Origin: Chlorokybus atmophyticus
Lineage: Eukaryota > Streptophyta > Chlorokybophyceae > Chlorokybales > Chlorokybaceae
DNA length: 56,835 bases
Direction of reading: 5' to 3'
NCBI GenBank assembly: GCA_009103225.1
Contig: RHPI01002836.1
Span: forward strand, 301,515-358,349
The notes under the pieces are model-generated. The model was not told where the DNA came from. It did no database searches and saw only the letters and a program-made list of their open reading frames with translations. Position numbers and translations under genes: made by a program. Each line of letters opens with the position of its first letter. Positions within the stretch are counted from its first letter, which is position 1. This document shows, one piece after another, positions 29,417 to 38,763 of the stretch.

Positions 29417-30493
29417 CTACTGGGGGAAGTCGTTTTCCTGCTCCACGCCATTTTGCTCCATGGTGTTGACGCGACGATCACGGCGAGGGTTGCCATCCGG
29501 TGTTGGCCTTTGCGTGCTTCGTTTGGGGCATCCGTACGCCAAATGCTCCGTCGACCCACACGCATAACACTTGCGCACACCTTTACCTCTTTCACCACGT
29601 CCGCCGTGCTTCGCCTCACTTCCATGCGTGTGTATAGCACCCACCTCCATTGGTGCAGGCCCAGAGTCAGCTCCACCTCCATTGGCAAGTGCTGGACTTG
29701 GTTCTCCTCGTCTCCATGCATGTTGAAAGCCTCCCCGGGGCTGATCACCATGCCTTTGCCTCCAGTCAGTGTTTCTTGTGGTGGACTTGAAGTACAACGC
29801 GTCGAGACGCTCCGCGATGCGTATAGCCTCCGCGAGTGTCTTCGGGTCCCGTAGCTCCACTTCTTTACGCCCCAAAGGTTTTAAACCACGTGTATACCTG
29901 TCCAACTGCTCCTCCTCGGTCATATTGGGTATGGACATCACCAATCGCTGAAACGCGGCCGTGTACGCCATCACCGACCCCATTTGCACAAGGGCTGCAA
30001 GTTTGTCGCGTGCGGCCTTCACGCTCTCAACGGGAACAAATTGATGCCTGACCTCCAGTGCCAACTCTTCCATGGTGGTCAATGGTAGCGCCAACCCGTT
30101 TGCAACACGCGTACATCGATGCCTCCACCACACAAGTGCTGCACCTTCAAGCAATGTCGCTGCAACCTCCACGTGCAGATGCGTGGGCACCTCCGTGAGC
30201 TTCAACCAAGACGATACTTGAAAAATCCATTCATCCACTGCATCTCCATCACGTTGACCCCTGAATGGCTTGGGCTTTGGCACCTTCACATGCACGCGCG
30301 AGCTTGATGCCATGGGAATTTGTACACGCGCCATCGCATGCTCATACGCCTCGCGTTGTGCTTGTGCCGCCGCTTGAGTGTGATGAAGCTCTTCCCTCAG
30401 TGCCAAGATGGCAGCTTGAAGCTCTTCCATGCGAGCATCCTCCATCTCCACTAACACACTACACTCCGCTTCCGAGTGTAAACGCCCACACAC
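29417..30493 (-). CDS. gag: gypsy Gag
   Basis: 358 residues if the first Met is used; Met17 or Met22 could also start. The order is an N-terminal coiled coil (MEELQAAILALREELHHTQA), a retrotransposon Gag domain about 85-235 (DEWIFQVSSWLKL, VWWRHR, LDRYTRGLKP) and a single CCHC knuckle CYACGSTEHLAYGC at 309-322. Typical of chromovirus Gag. It ends TAG at 29419-29417, inside the open Pol frame. Confidence 0.93.
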   Translation of the reverse strand: MCGRLHSEAECSVLVEMEDARMEELQAAILALREELHHTQAAAQAQREAYEHAMARVQIPMASSSRVHVKVPKPKPFRGQRDGDAVDEWIFQVSSWLKLTEVPTHLHVEVAATLLEGAALVWWRHRCTRVANGLALPLTTMEELALEVRHQFVPVESVKAARDKLAALVQMGSVMAYTAAFQRLVMSIPNMTEEEQLDRYTRGLKPLGRKEVELRDPKTLAEAIRIAERLDALYFKSTTRNTDWRQRHGDQPRGGFQHAWRRGEPSPALANGGGADSGPAPMEVGAIHTHGSEAKHGGRGERGKGVRKCYACGSTEHLAYGCPKRSTQRPTPDGNPRRDRRVNTMEQNGVEQENDFPQ

Positions 30494-30518
30494 TTCCTAT
30501 CTCACCTTCGTAAACCGT

Positions 30519-30530
30519 GCTCCGATACCA
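30519..30530 (-). other. gypsy primer binding site
   Basis: TGGTATCGGAGC two bases after the 5' LTR; close to the TGGTATCAGAGC site complementary to the 3' end of initiator tRNA-Met used by many LTR elements. Confidence 0.85.
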
Positions 30531-30532
30531 GT

Positions 30533-31204
30533 TGTGACGGTGCTCGTGCCTTGTCACCTGTGAGTTGGTCCAATCCACAACCCTCTCACCAAGACACGGT
30601 ATTCACACCGGAACCTTGCCCCCTCTGCCAAGCACACACGCGCGCCCCGCCACTCGCGTACGCACGCGCTTGCGCTCGAAGCTACACACCGACTTGTGTA
30701 GCGCCTTGGATCGTCACACAAGCAAGCACACACCAGTGGACACACGCTAGCAACCTCTTCTAGCCACCACCAAGCTTGCACACAAGAAACTAGTGAGCTA
30801 AAGGTTGTATTGCAAGTTGTAGAATGTCACTTTTATACCTACCAGTCTGCACATGCTACTGTCTAGACGATTCTAGCGCTAGACGGAACTAGAAGCTAAG
30901 ATATTCTTGCATAATCTTGTAGTAAACTTTTAGACCTTTCCAACGCACCAAAGATCTCCTAATTTGCTGCTCATATGGTCAAGTTATACTACTTGGCGCC
31001 AGGCCCTTCCAGAAATCTGGTCGAGCCCTTCTCGACTGGCCCTCCGTTTTCTGGCACCTTCCGGACTGGTCTTGGGGCCCCGGTCGATATCCGCGGCAGA
31101 CTCATAACTCGCCGATATCCGCCACAAGTCATTAAAAACATGTACCTTACAAATAAGGCCTAAAACGGCCATGAAAATCACAGAATTCGGCCTTGACTGT
31201 TACA
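30533..31204 (-). repeat. gypsy 5' LTR
   Basis: Direct copy of 25163-25834 with an offset of 5370. TATAAAAG on the minus strand at 30830-30837 is the likely promoter of the element. Confidence 0.95.
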
Positions 31205-32440
31205 GCACCCTTGACCTCCTTAATAATGTAGAGCCCTCCAACGTTGATGCCAACCAACTCTGTGACACCACGCAGCACTACCCTTCCTATGTCCCCACTA
31301 AACACTGTAACAGCACCAACTCTCGCCGCGATGCGCACAGAGAATAGGCTAACCTCTAGCCCTGGGACATACAAAACCTCTCTCAACAACATTTGCCTCG
31401 TCCTTCCTCCAACCGAGGACAGGATTTTGGCTTCTCCTACACCAATCGCGAAGACCTCCGTCTTGCCGAACTTCACCTTCATAGGTTTTTCCAAGACCTT
31501 GTACTTCCCCAACTTCTCACGATCACCCGTCATATGCCTCGTGCAACCCGAGTCCAGCACCCAACCAGCTGCCTCACCATCCGTTGTTGCATGAAAGGCA
31601 ATAGGCGTTTCTCGAACACGTCCCGTCATGGCATGATGCTTCTCTTCACCACGCTCCTCTTCGTGCTGCTTCCTCATCGAGCAATGCACCCTGATGTGAC
31701 CCTTCTTCCCGCAATAGTAGCAGACCCTGTCACTCCTTGACGCTCCTCTACCACCACCACTAGAACCGCCACCATCACCACTGAACGCCCAGACCCATGC
31801 TGAAAACGATCAGTACCTCTTCCTGAAGTCGCTGACAAAGCCAACGCCTCTGGGCCTTCCTCATGCTTCTTCGCCAGCCTCGACTCCACCTGCAGCAATC
31901 TTGGAACCACCTTGTCCACCGTGGGTTCTGCCTCCAAGCCCTCCAAGACCGTGATTATCGTGTCATAGTCTTCAGGCAACCCAGACAGTACTTGCCACAC
32001 CAATTCGGACTCTTTCACCTCATAGCCAACGCCTTGAAGGTCCTTCTGCAACTCTCGTGCACGCGACACATACTTGGTAAGAGGCTCCGCTGCGCCTTGC
32101 TTCTTCAACCAGCGAGCTCTCTCTTTAGCTGCACCTTCCTCGCGCTATTCTTCGCCTTGAAGTGCGATGCCAATTTCTCCCAAGCTTCTCGTGCAGTCTT
32201 GCAGCCATCCACCATCACCAAGTGATGATCCTTCATGTTGAGACCGATCAGGGCAAGCGCTCTCCCACTTTGCTGCTTAAACACCGAACTCTGCCTTGTA
32301 GACATAGGGTCAGCCTCCTCCGGGTCCACCCACTCCCACAAGTCTTTGTGTACCAGCAACATCTTCATGCGCACGCTCCATGTGTTGTAGTTGTCCATGT
32401 CCAAAGGCTCCACGGTCACCTTGTCGTAGTTGGTTGCCAT
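31205..32440 (-). pseudogene. copia-1 Gag and protease
   Basis: Minus strand from ATG 32440-32438: Gag start MATNYDKVTVEPLDMDNYNT, then W, as in copia Gag (UBN2-type). After a 1-nt frameshift near 32105 it continues LTKYVSRARELQKDL ... GLPEDYDTIITVLEGL. A further frame change near 31760 leads to the CCHC knuckle CYYCGKKGHIRVHC, then protease GWVLDSGCTRHMTGD and a continuing frame to GGLYIIKEVKG at the gypsy junction. Beyond the gypsy and the inversion, this frame runs into the lysine-rich tail and the LTR. There is thus no room for integrase, RT or RNase H. The Gag half resembles copia-2 Gag but is clearly diverged. Confidence 0.88.
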
Positions 32441-32535
32441 CTTCCAGGACTCAACCTCACAAGATTTAGCTAGAACTCCTTACCTAGCCTACTGCCGTTA
32501 TCACGCCTCTTGACACTGGCTAGACCAGCGTAGTG

Positions 32536-32548
32536 TGGGCCCATAACC
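32536..32548 (-). other. copia-1 primer binding site (internal tRNA-iMet type)
   Basis: Minus-strand GGTTATGGGCCCA directly after the LTR. It is complementary to the anticodon stem-loop TGGGCCCATAACC of eukaryotic initiator tRNA-Met, not to its 3' end. Drosophila copia uses the same half-tRNA priming. Confidence 0.85.
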
Positions 32549-33017
32549 TGTCGAGATTCGGACACTACTGACCATGCATGGAGTTGGTGCAAGCACAAGT
32601 ACACACACTCTACCAGAGCATACACACAAGGCTGATCCAAAAGGCTTTCTAAGGATTACAACAAAGTCACACCGCGGGCTTTTATACCCGCCAGTTCTGC
32701 ACCTGTCTACTCTAGAAGCCACCACGACTTCTACACTCAACCGATTTCTGCGCTCCAAGTTGCAACACGTAGCTACTTTTGAGAGCTTTCCAACAAGCTA
32801 CAACACGCGCCATACAATGACGTAACCACCGAGCTACAACGTTTCTTCTACAGCGCCTGGAAGTCTCCAGACTCCGGACTCGACTCCGCGCCTGGAACCT
32901 TCTCGACTGAAGTCCTCGCCTGGACCTTTCTCGACTGGAACCTTCTCGCGCCTGAATCTTCTCGCGGCTATTCTTATCCACAAGGCAAGCTGACCGGATA
33001 CAAGAATATCCTCAACA
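32549..33017 (-). repeat. copia-1 LTR, copy c (5' LTR)
   Basis: 469 bp, near-identical to copies a and b. Preceded on the minus strand by AGCCT (33022-33018) and followed by the primer binding site. TATAAAAG and GAAnnTTC dyads are conserved. Confidence 0.93.
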
Positions 33018-33093
33018 AGGCTCTGCTACCAACAAGCTACCGTAGTGTAACTACTATGCACACAAGCTAGTCTCACACTCCTCAAGCGTAGTG
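33018..33093 (-). other. copia-2 leader fragment
   Basis: Between the copia-2 primer site and the inserted copia-1 LTR. Its first bases (CACACTACGCT) equal those after the copia-1 primer site. It ends AGCCT at the insertion point; after removal of copia-1 it continues TGGGTGTCAACTG into the copia-2 Gag at 24572. Confidence 0.75.
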
Positions 33094-33106
33094 TGGGCCC
33101 ATAACC
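33094..33106 (-). other. copia-2 primer binding site
   Basis: Minus-strand GGTTATGGGCCCA directly after the copia-2 5' LTR; identical to the copia-1 site. Confidence 0.85.
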
Positions 33107-33530
33107 TGTTGAAGTACTAGCATGCACATGTAGTTGAGGCAAGCATGGACACACAGAGACAGAGCTACCACCACCAGAGCATACACAAGTCACATCACAT
33201 TCATCTATTACAAGTTGTCCGCTGGTTCTTATACCAGCCAGTTACACACACGTCTACGTTTGCAAGCACTGCGTAAGCTATACTTTGCCTTTTAACGCGC
33301 TCTAAGCTGCGTTGTTTTGCTTACAACCATAACTTCTCAACAAGCTCTTACACGCCTGATATGAGTAAATATACGCGGACATATGAAGCAGTTAGTAAGG
33401 CTCCAGTCTGGAGTCCGGAGTCTGGTCCGACGACGCCATCTTGCTAAGTCCGGACCTAGTGCTCGTCCTTACGACCTTCTACTCCTGTGTGGAGGGTCGA
33501 TGCTGATCGTATGTAGGAATACTCTCAACA
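33107..33530 (-). repeat. copia-2 5' LTR
   Basis: Minus-strand TGTTGAGAGTATTC...GTACTTCAACA, an inverted relative of 2237-2700. It is 40 bp shorter because of internal indels (the long AGCTTGTTGGAAAGCTC hairpin of the other copy is missing here). It marks the right border of the nest. Confidence 0.85.
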
Positions 33531-33757
33531 AAGGACCCTAAGCTGCTGTTTACCACTTGTGAGCGAGTCGACGAGTTGCTGAGGGTTGCATTTGACAAGC
33601 GCTGGGTCAAGTGGGAGGGAGACCACGAGGTCGTGTGGTGGTCAACGAAGAAGAAGCCAGGAGTGCAGTGGCGTGCTGAGTATCTGATGCCTGGCAAGGC
33701 AGCGCGCAGGGTTGCTTTGTGCGTGTTGCCTCAAGCTAATGCTGTAGTGGGGCTATA
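33531..33757 (+). pseudogene. unknown open-frame fragment beside the LTR
   Basis: Plus-strand frame entering from the LTR border: LLFTTCERVDELLRVAFDKR, WVKWEGDHEVVWWSTKKK, WRAEYLMPGK, ending TAA. The composition is protein-like and Trp-rich, but the frame has no start of its own and is cut by the LTR. Possibly the host sequence into which copia-2 inserted. No family is recognised. Confidence 0.35.
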
Positions 33758-33904
33758 AGCAGCAAATTTGGCTAGCAGATTGTACATACATAATGTACTT
33801 GCACCGATAAACCATATCTTGGCCTTCTGCAAGTTTCTCTCCGGTTGCATTGCGAGTTGCCAACTGGCGTTGTTGTGCGGTTCTTGTGCATGCTTTTGAC
33901 AATT

Positions 33905-34600
33905 CGCATGACGATGAAACCATGCATGGTATAACTGCCACAAACAATAACGGTTTCTCGTGGTGATGCATCTTCCCAACACTGGCACAACAGTTGTGCC
34001 ATACTCGTCGCGAAAGTATGCACCATGCATGTCGTGATGGTTGGACCATGGTGGTAATGAATGTTGTGACCAACACTGGTGATGGCGTTCATGCCATACT
34101 GGTGATCGCGGTTTCCACCACACATGGCGTGATGGTTAGGCCGCCATGGTGACAACCGTCATGACCATGACTGGTATGAATGTAATGTCACAATGGTGTC
34201 TATCGGCATAACCATTAATGGTGTGACGGTCATGCCGCAGTGGCCATGGATACCAGTTACAGCCATACCAGTGTCGTCCGCGGACCAGCAACGAGGTGGT
34301 AACACACCATGCATGGTATGAAGATCACAGCCCATGGTGGTCTTAACCGTTTGCACCACAGCTGGTGTAACCTCACCACCATGACTGGTGCGGATTTATT
34401 TGCCACCATACTGTCGGTGAATCTTGGTTATAATCACACCAGTATGGTCCGCGAAGCAGCAACGAGGTGATAACATTGCACCATTAATGGTCGTCGGACG
34501 TTGCCACCATACTGTAGGCACATGGTCGTGAGTCTGGTCCTGACCCGTAATCTGGTGGTCACAACAGTTGTAACCACCTGTGGTTCGCGCTGACTTTTCC
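33905..34600. repeat. ACCAT..ATGGT palindrome-rich block 3
   Basis: Same style as 7125-7860: ACCATGCATGGTA near 33921, GGACCATGGTGG near 34046, ACCATGCATGGTATG near 34307 and ACCATTAATGGTCG near 34481. These are separated by GTGATGG/CCATCAC words. It shares motifs and spacing with the first block, but not a long alignable sequence. No gene is called. Confidence 0.65.
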
Positions 34601-34863
34601 ATGTGCACGGGCAGCGAGGTAGACTCACAACGGATCAGCTAGGTTCGAGGGACCTCATGGTCGGAAGTTCCAAGGTCTGGACTGGACCGCGAGGTTGGGT
34701 GGTCGTGACTTCCAACGTATGGCTAGGAAGTTGTGGGTGTAGGGTCGGACCTCCAACGTATCAGCTACGCGGGGTACCTACGAGGACTGTCCCGGAAATG
34801 TCCAGTCGTTAGGAGGGACTGATGCATGTAGCGCGGGAGAGTCGGATTTGTTGAAGAGGACTG
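34601..34863. other. non-coding, TE-flank-like
   Basis: Direct words ACTTCCAACGTATGGCTA / ACCTCCAACGTATCAGCTA recur at 34710 and 34750 and may be part of an LTR or untranslated leader. The Gag-like frame on the minus strand stops at 34864-34866 (TAG), and protein-like sequence goes on weakly beyond it. Confidence 0.3.
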
Positions 34864-36190
34864 CTATGCTGGTAGCCCGGGAGGTGGGCTGGATGTAGGC
34901 ATACTCGAGAAGGATAAGCCCTCTTCGACGGTTAACATGACAGCATGTGTATAAGTTGCAGGCTGCGCGGCGGTGTTCGCCTCTTTGGCAGCACCTGGCC
35001 TGGCTGGTCTCCTCTCCGGGTGTTTTCCCAAACAGCCTTGCTCGGTGTGCCCCCTCTTCCCACAGTGTTGACATTCCACCTTGCCTTCCTTCAATTATGG
35101 ACACTCTTCTCTTCTCTTCGGTGTCCACCAGAGCCGCAACAGAAACAACTTGTTGGGGTTTTGAAGGCAGGTGATGGTTCCTTCTGTGGCTCTGAAGCAT
35201 GAGCTTGTTTCGCAAAGGGCTTCTTCCTGCTTTCTTCTTGTGGTTTGGCTTGGTTGCTGGTGGAGCTGGAGGCAGAGCTGGTCTTCATCACCAACTCTAT
35301 CTTCTTGCTCTCCCGCTTTTTCCTTTCAGCAACCTCCCCCAGGAAGTCGAAGTCCCACTCTTCCATCTCCTCATACTTCCGCTCCATCTCAGTACAGACT
35401 GCGAGCTGATGCTTGTAGGGCAGTTCTCGGAGGAACTGTCCACACACTTGCATCTCTGTATGCACTCGGTTGCCAGCGTCATCCCACAAGGTGCGCAACC
35501 TGTAGTGCATCTTGCCGGTGCTCTCACCAGCCTTCCTCTGAAATTGCTGCAAGTCCTCATAGGTGCATGCAGTGTCTCGCCGGTACTTCTTTTCAAGTCT
35601 TTTCAAGAAGTCCGTTGTAGGCTTCCTCAGAGCCCATACCCTCTCCAGGTTCTCCTGTGCCTCTTTCTGAGCCTGCAAAAACATTGCCTTGGCCTGCCTG
35701 GTTGCTGCCCGAATTTGCTCTTGGTTAGGGTCCTTCACGCCAGACAAGTCAGGTAAGAATGCTTCCTCGCTGACTTTATATCTCGGTTCCATGCTCAGCT
35801 TCTCCTTCTCAAGTTCGTCCTTGAACATCTGGTAGTCTTTGTAAGGCCTGCTGTCTAGGAACTGAGGAAGCTGAATGAACTGTTCTTGTTTTGTCAACGG
35901 GTTTCCCCTCCTCCCTTGCTTCTGCATCTCGGCGATGAAGGAGTCCCTCCATCGGTCAAACTCGTGGCCTTGGCACTAGCCATTGAAGGCCTTCAAGGAT
36001 GACATTGTGATATCCATATTGAGCATATTGTCTTCCTCTGGTTCACTGCCGGATGGTGCGACTTGAGGGTGGGTTCCTCAGCTTCTCTCTGCTGCCACGC
36101 ACTACTCTTGCGCTTCCTCGGCTTCCTGGTTGGCGGCTCCAGCCAATCAGAGTCGATGCTGGCCTTGCTTTGAGACCGCAACAACATTCA
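34864..36190 (-). pseudogene. retrotransposon Gag-like protein with two zinc knuckles
   Basis: Minus strand. The first frame is from ATG 36187 (basic, RKPRKRKSS), then MSSLKAFNG, a TAG, and GHEFDRWRDSFIAEMQKQGR. The main frame 35927-35091 is about 278 residues of charged helical sequence (KDELEKEKLSMEPRYKVSEE, LRTLWDDAGNRVHTEMQVCG, EMERKYEEMEEWDFDFLGEV). It ends in CFCCGSGGHRREE, a knuckle broken by a frameshift, and the next frame has a complete CCHC, CQHCGKRGHTEQGC, near 35060. Charged helices followed by CCHC knuckles are the Gag layout. No protease or RT follows, so it is a fragment or a Gag-only element. The family is not determined. Confidence 0.7.
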
Positions 36191-37046
36191 CACCTGCTCA
36201 CTCCTGTATAGACTAGGGCAAGCCGAGATAACAACAACCAGCATATATGCCACTGTGCAGTTGGTAATGCAACTGAATCTTGCCCAGCATAGCTCGCTTC
36301 CCTACTGTCAAGCTGACAGGGGAGTAGACTTGTGGGCAAAGATGATACAAGGCACAGTGGCTGTTCTACTGATAGTTGCTAGAACTCAATGCGCATGGAG
36401 CTTTATCATGCAAGCATGCACATACACAATACGGTGAGCCCGTGAATGCAAAGAGCAGATCACTCGGAGTTGGTGCTAAGTCGCTTTCGATGCTCACTAC
36501 ATGCAGTGCAACAACGACACTGTGTGTGTATGCAAACAGTACCGTACAAGTTGTAGTGTGCAGGGAGTGGGTGAATCCCCGGTAGTATGGGTATGCTGAG
36601 CGGTTGCAGAGCTTGCGGCAGTGATAGCAATCTCCTCGAAGGCATGCACTATCGCCTCAACACCAACACACTCGTACAGCAATCACAACACTTAAGCAAG
36701 AAAGTATATAACAATGGTTACTCAGGAAGGTCTCTCCTCAAGAAAGGCTAGAAAGGAAAGAGTTTAAACGAAAGACTACGCCGAAAGGAAAGGACTTGCA
36801 TTACCAACTGACTAGTTGAGAATGCTAGCAAGGTACTTCTACTACTGTTAGGTCACGGCAATTGTAACTGCCGTAACTGTTCGTCTTTCAGTGTCTGATC
36901 CGTCGGTTCGCGCGGGAAACTCTCGAGTCTTTAGAGCCGTCGATGATGACCGCGACTAATCTCGACGTGAATCCGGTTCGAAGACTGTTCTCTCATAGCT
37001 GAGGTGGCAGTCTTTAAGACAACACTCGCCTTAACTTGCATGCACA
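36191..37046. other. intergenic, nothing recognised
   Basis: No convincing coding, RNA or transposon feature. It may contain the leader or LTR of the Gag-like element to the left and the promoter of the gene to the right. Confidence 0.35.
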
Positions 37047-37990
37047 GTGTTGCATGTGGGCGTCGTTGTTGTAGACAGCCTTGTTTACGGCGTCAACGGT
37101 GGGTGTGTTTCTGCAAGCTCTCACTCAGACACACTGGTGAGAACGTCACAGCGGCAGCGCAGGGCTGCTGAGGAGGCGCGTCGGCAAGCGCAAGTTGCCC
37201 AGTGGCGCCAGGAAGATCGGGAGAAGAAAAAAGCGAAAGAGGCGAAGGAGGCGGCCATTGCCGCCTGGGAGGCTAAAGAAGTTGGTCTCCCTGTGTCGTT
37301 AGCTAGGCATTACATTTGGCCTAGGGTAGGTGGGACCTCTGCTAGTAGAGGTCTTGTAGTTGATGAGGTGGACGTGCACCTTGCAAGCGTGGGTGGCCCT
37401 GCCGACACCTTCCTTGCACACGAGCTCACACGTCATGCGAACCAGCCGACGCGCTGGTTTGCGCGGGAGTCCGACTATGGCACATGTTATCCGACGCGCT
37501 GGACTCCTCTTTATAAAGGGAGGAAGCTTGTCCAGATCCACTGCCCAATGACGTATGTGCTAGCGTGGTGTTGCTCTAACTGCGTGAAGTTGTACATGCT
37601 GCATGATGTGAATAACGAGTGTAATCACAGGTTCTTCAGGGACAAGCCCACCGTCCTTCATAACCCTGTGATATGGCTGGGGGGCGCTGACCGTCGTTGG
37701 GGTCGACCGTGCACAATAATGTTCCCCGACTGTTCACCACCATGTGCACCATGGCCAAACGCACCTACCGCGTGACCACTTCAGAAGCTGCTAGCCTCCC
37801 TAGGCGGTGCCCCAGGTGCGGACGCTACAGGTGCGTGAGGCGCTGCCTTGCCCTCCAGGAAGCAGACATTGCCCGGACATGTGGCCCTTGGGCAGAGCCA
37901 GAGCCCCGCGTGCTGGAGCGCTTTATTCCGCAGGAAGAGGTGCAGGTGTTGGCAGACAGGGGCCACTACACAATGCGTGTAGTGAAGTAG
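37047..37990 (+). CDS. unknown protein with charged helix and Cys-rich zinc-like motifs
   Basis: Frame 1 (to about 37740) encodes SQRQRRAAEEARRQAQVAQW and EDREKKKAKEAKEAAIAAWE, a long charged helix. A globular part follows with TRWFARESDYGTCYPTRWTP, CPMTYVLAWCCSNC, DVNNECNH and IWLGGADRRWGRPC. Around 37700-37750 the good sequence moves to the frame of 37697-37990 (TYRVTTSEAASLPRRCPRCG, RYRCVRRC, PWAEPEPRVLERFIPQEEVQ) and stops at TAG 37988-37990. A single indel or a short intron would join the two. The Cys pairs look like zinc ligands (CxxC near 37573 and 37813). A DNA-binding or transposon-derived protein is possible, but no family is recognised. The start codon is uncertain. Confidence 0.5.
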
Positions 37991-38146
37991 CAGCAGTTGT
38001 ACATATGTGTATATGTATAGAGTAGCCTTCTGTTGGTGCATGGGTGTAAGACTGTATGTGTCGAGTGCTTACAGCAGCGAGTACTCATGGCACGACAGGA
38101 GGCGGTATGTTGTTGGGTCCAAGTCAGGGGGCAGAAGTAAAGAGCG

Positions 38147-38743
38147 NNNNNNNNNNNNNNNNNNNNNNNNNNNNNNNNNNNNNNNNNNNNNNNNNNNNNN
38201 NNNNNNNNNNNNNNNNNNNNNNNNNNNNNNNNNNNNNNNNNNNNNNNNNNNNNNNNNNNNNNNNNNNNNNNNNNNNNNNNNNNNNNNNNNNNNNNNNNNN
38301 NNNNNNNNNNNNNNNNNNNNNNNNNNNNNNNNNNNNNNNNNNNNNNNNNNNNNNNNNNNNNNNNNNNNNNNNNNNNNNNNNNNNNNNNNNNNNNNNNNNN
38401 NNNNNNNNNNNNNNNNNNNNNNNNNNNNNNNNNNNNNNNNNNNNNNNNNNNNNNNNNNNNNNNNNNNNNNNNNNNNNNNNNNNNNNNNNNNNNNNNNNNN
38501 NNNNNNNNNNNNNNNNNNNNNNNNNNNNNNNNNNNNNNNNNNNNNNNNNNNNNNNNNNNNNNNNNNNNNNNNNNNNNNNNNNNNNNNNNNNNNNNNNNNN
38601 NNNNNNNNNNNNNNNNNNNNNNNNNNNNNNNNNNNNNNNNNNNNNNNNNNNNNNNNNNNNNNNNNNNNNNNNNNNNNNNNNNNNNNNNNNNNNNNNNNNN
38701 NNNNNNNNNNNNNNNNNNNNNNNNNNNNNNNNNNNNNNNNNNN
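38147..38743. other. assembly gap followed by poly-G
   Basis: 597 N, then a run of 19 G broken by one T (38744-38763). The poly-G edge suggests a homopolymer or quadruplex-forming tract stopped assembly. Confidence 0.99.
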
Positions 38744-38763
38744 GGGGGGGGGGGTGGGGGGGG

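Larger units (their letters stand above)
25163..31204 (-). mobile_element. Ty3/Gypsy chromovirus, near-complete, young insertion
   Basis: Complete structure on the minus strand: 5' LTR 30533-31204, primer binding site, Gag, Pol, polypurine tract, 3' LTR 25163-25834. LTRs are 672 bp each and differ at only a handful of positions (for example near 25300, 25424 and 25817), so insertion was recent. It is flanked by the 5-bp duplication GCACC (25158-25162 and 31205-31209). Coding sequence is open throughout. It interrupts the copia-1 element. The pol C-terminus carries a chromodomain, which in this group directs integration to particular chromatin. Confidence 0.97.
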
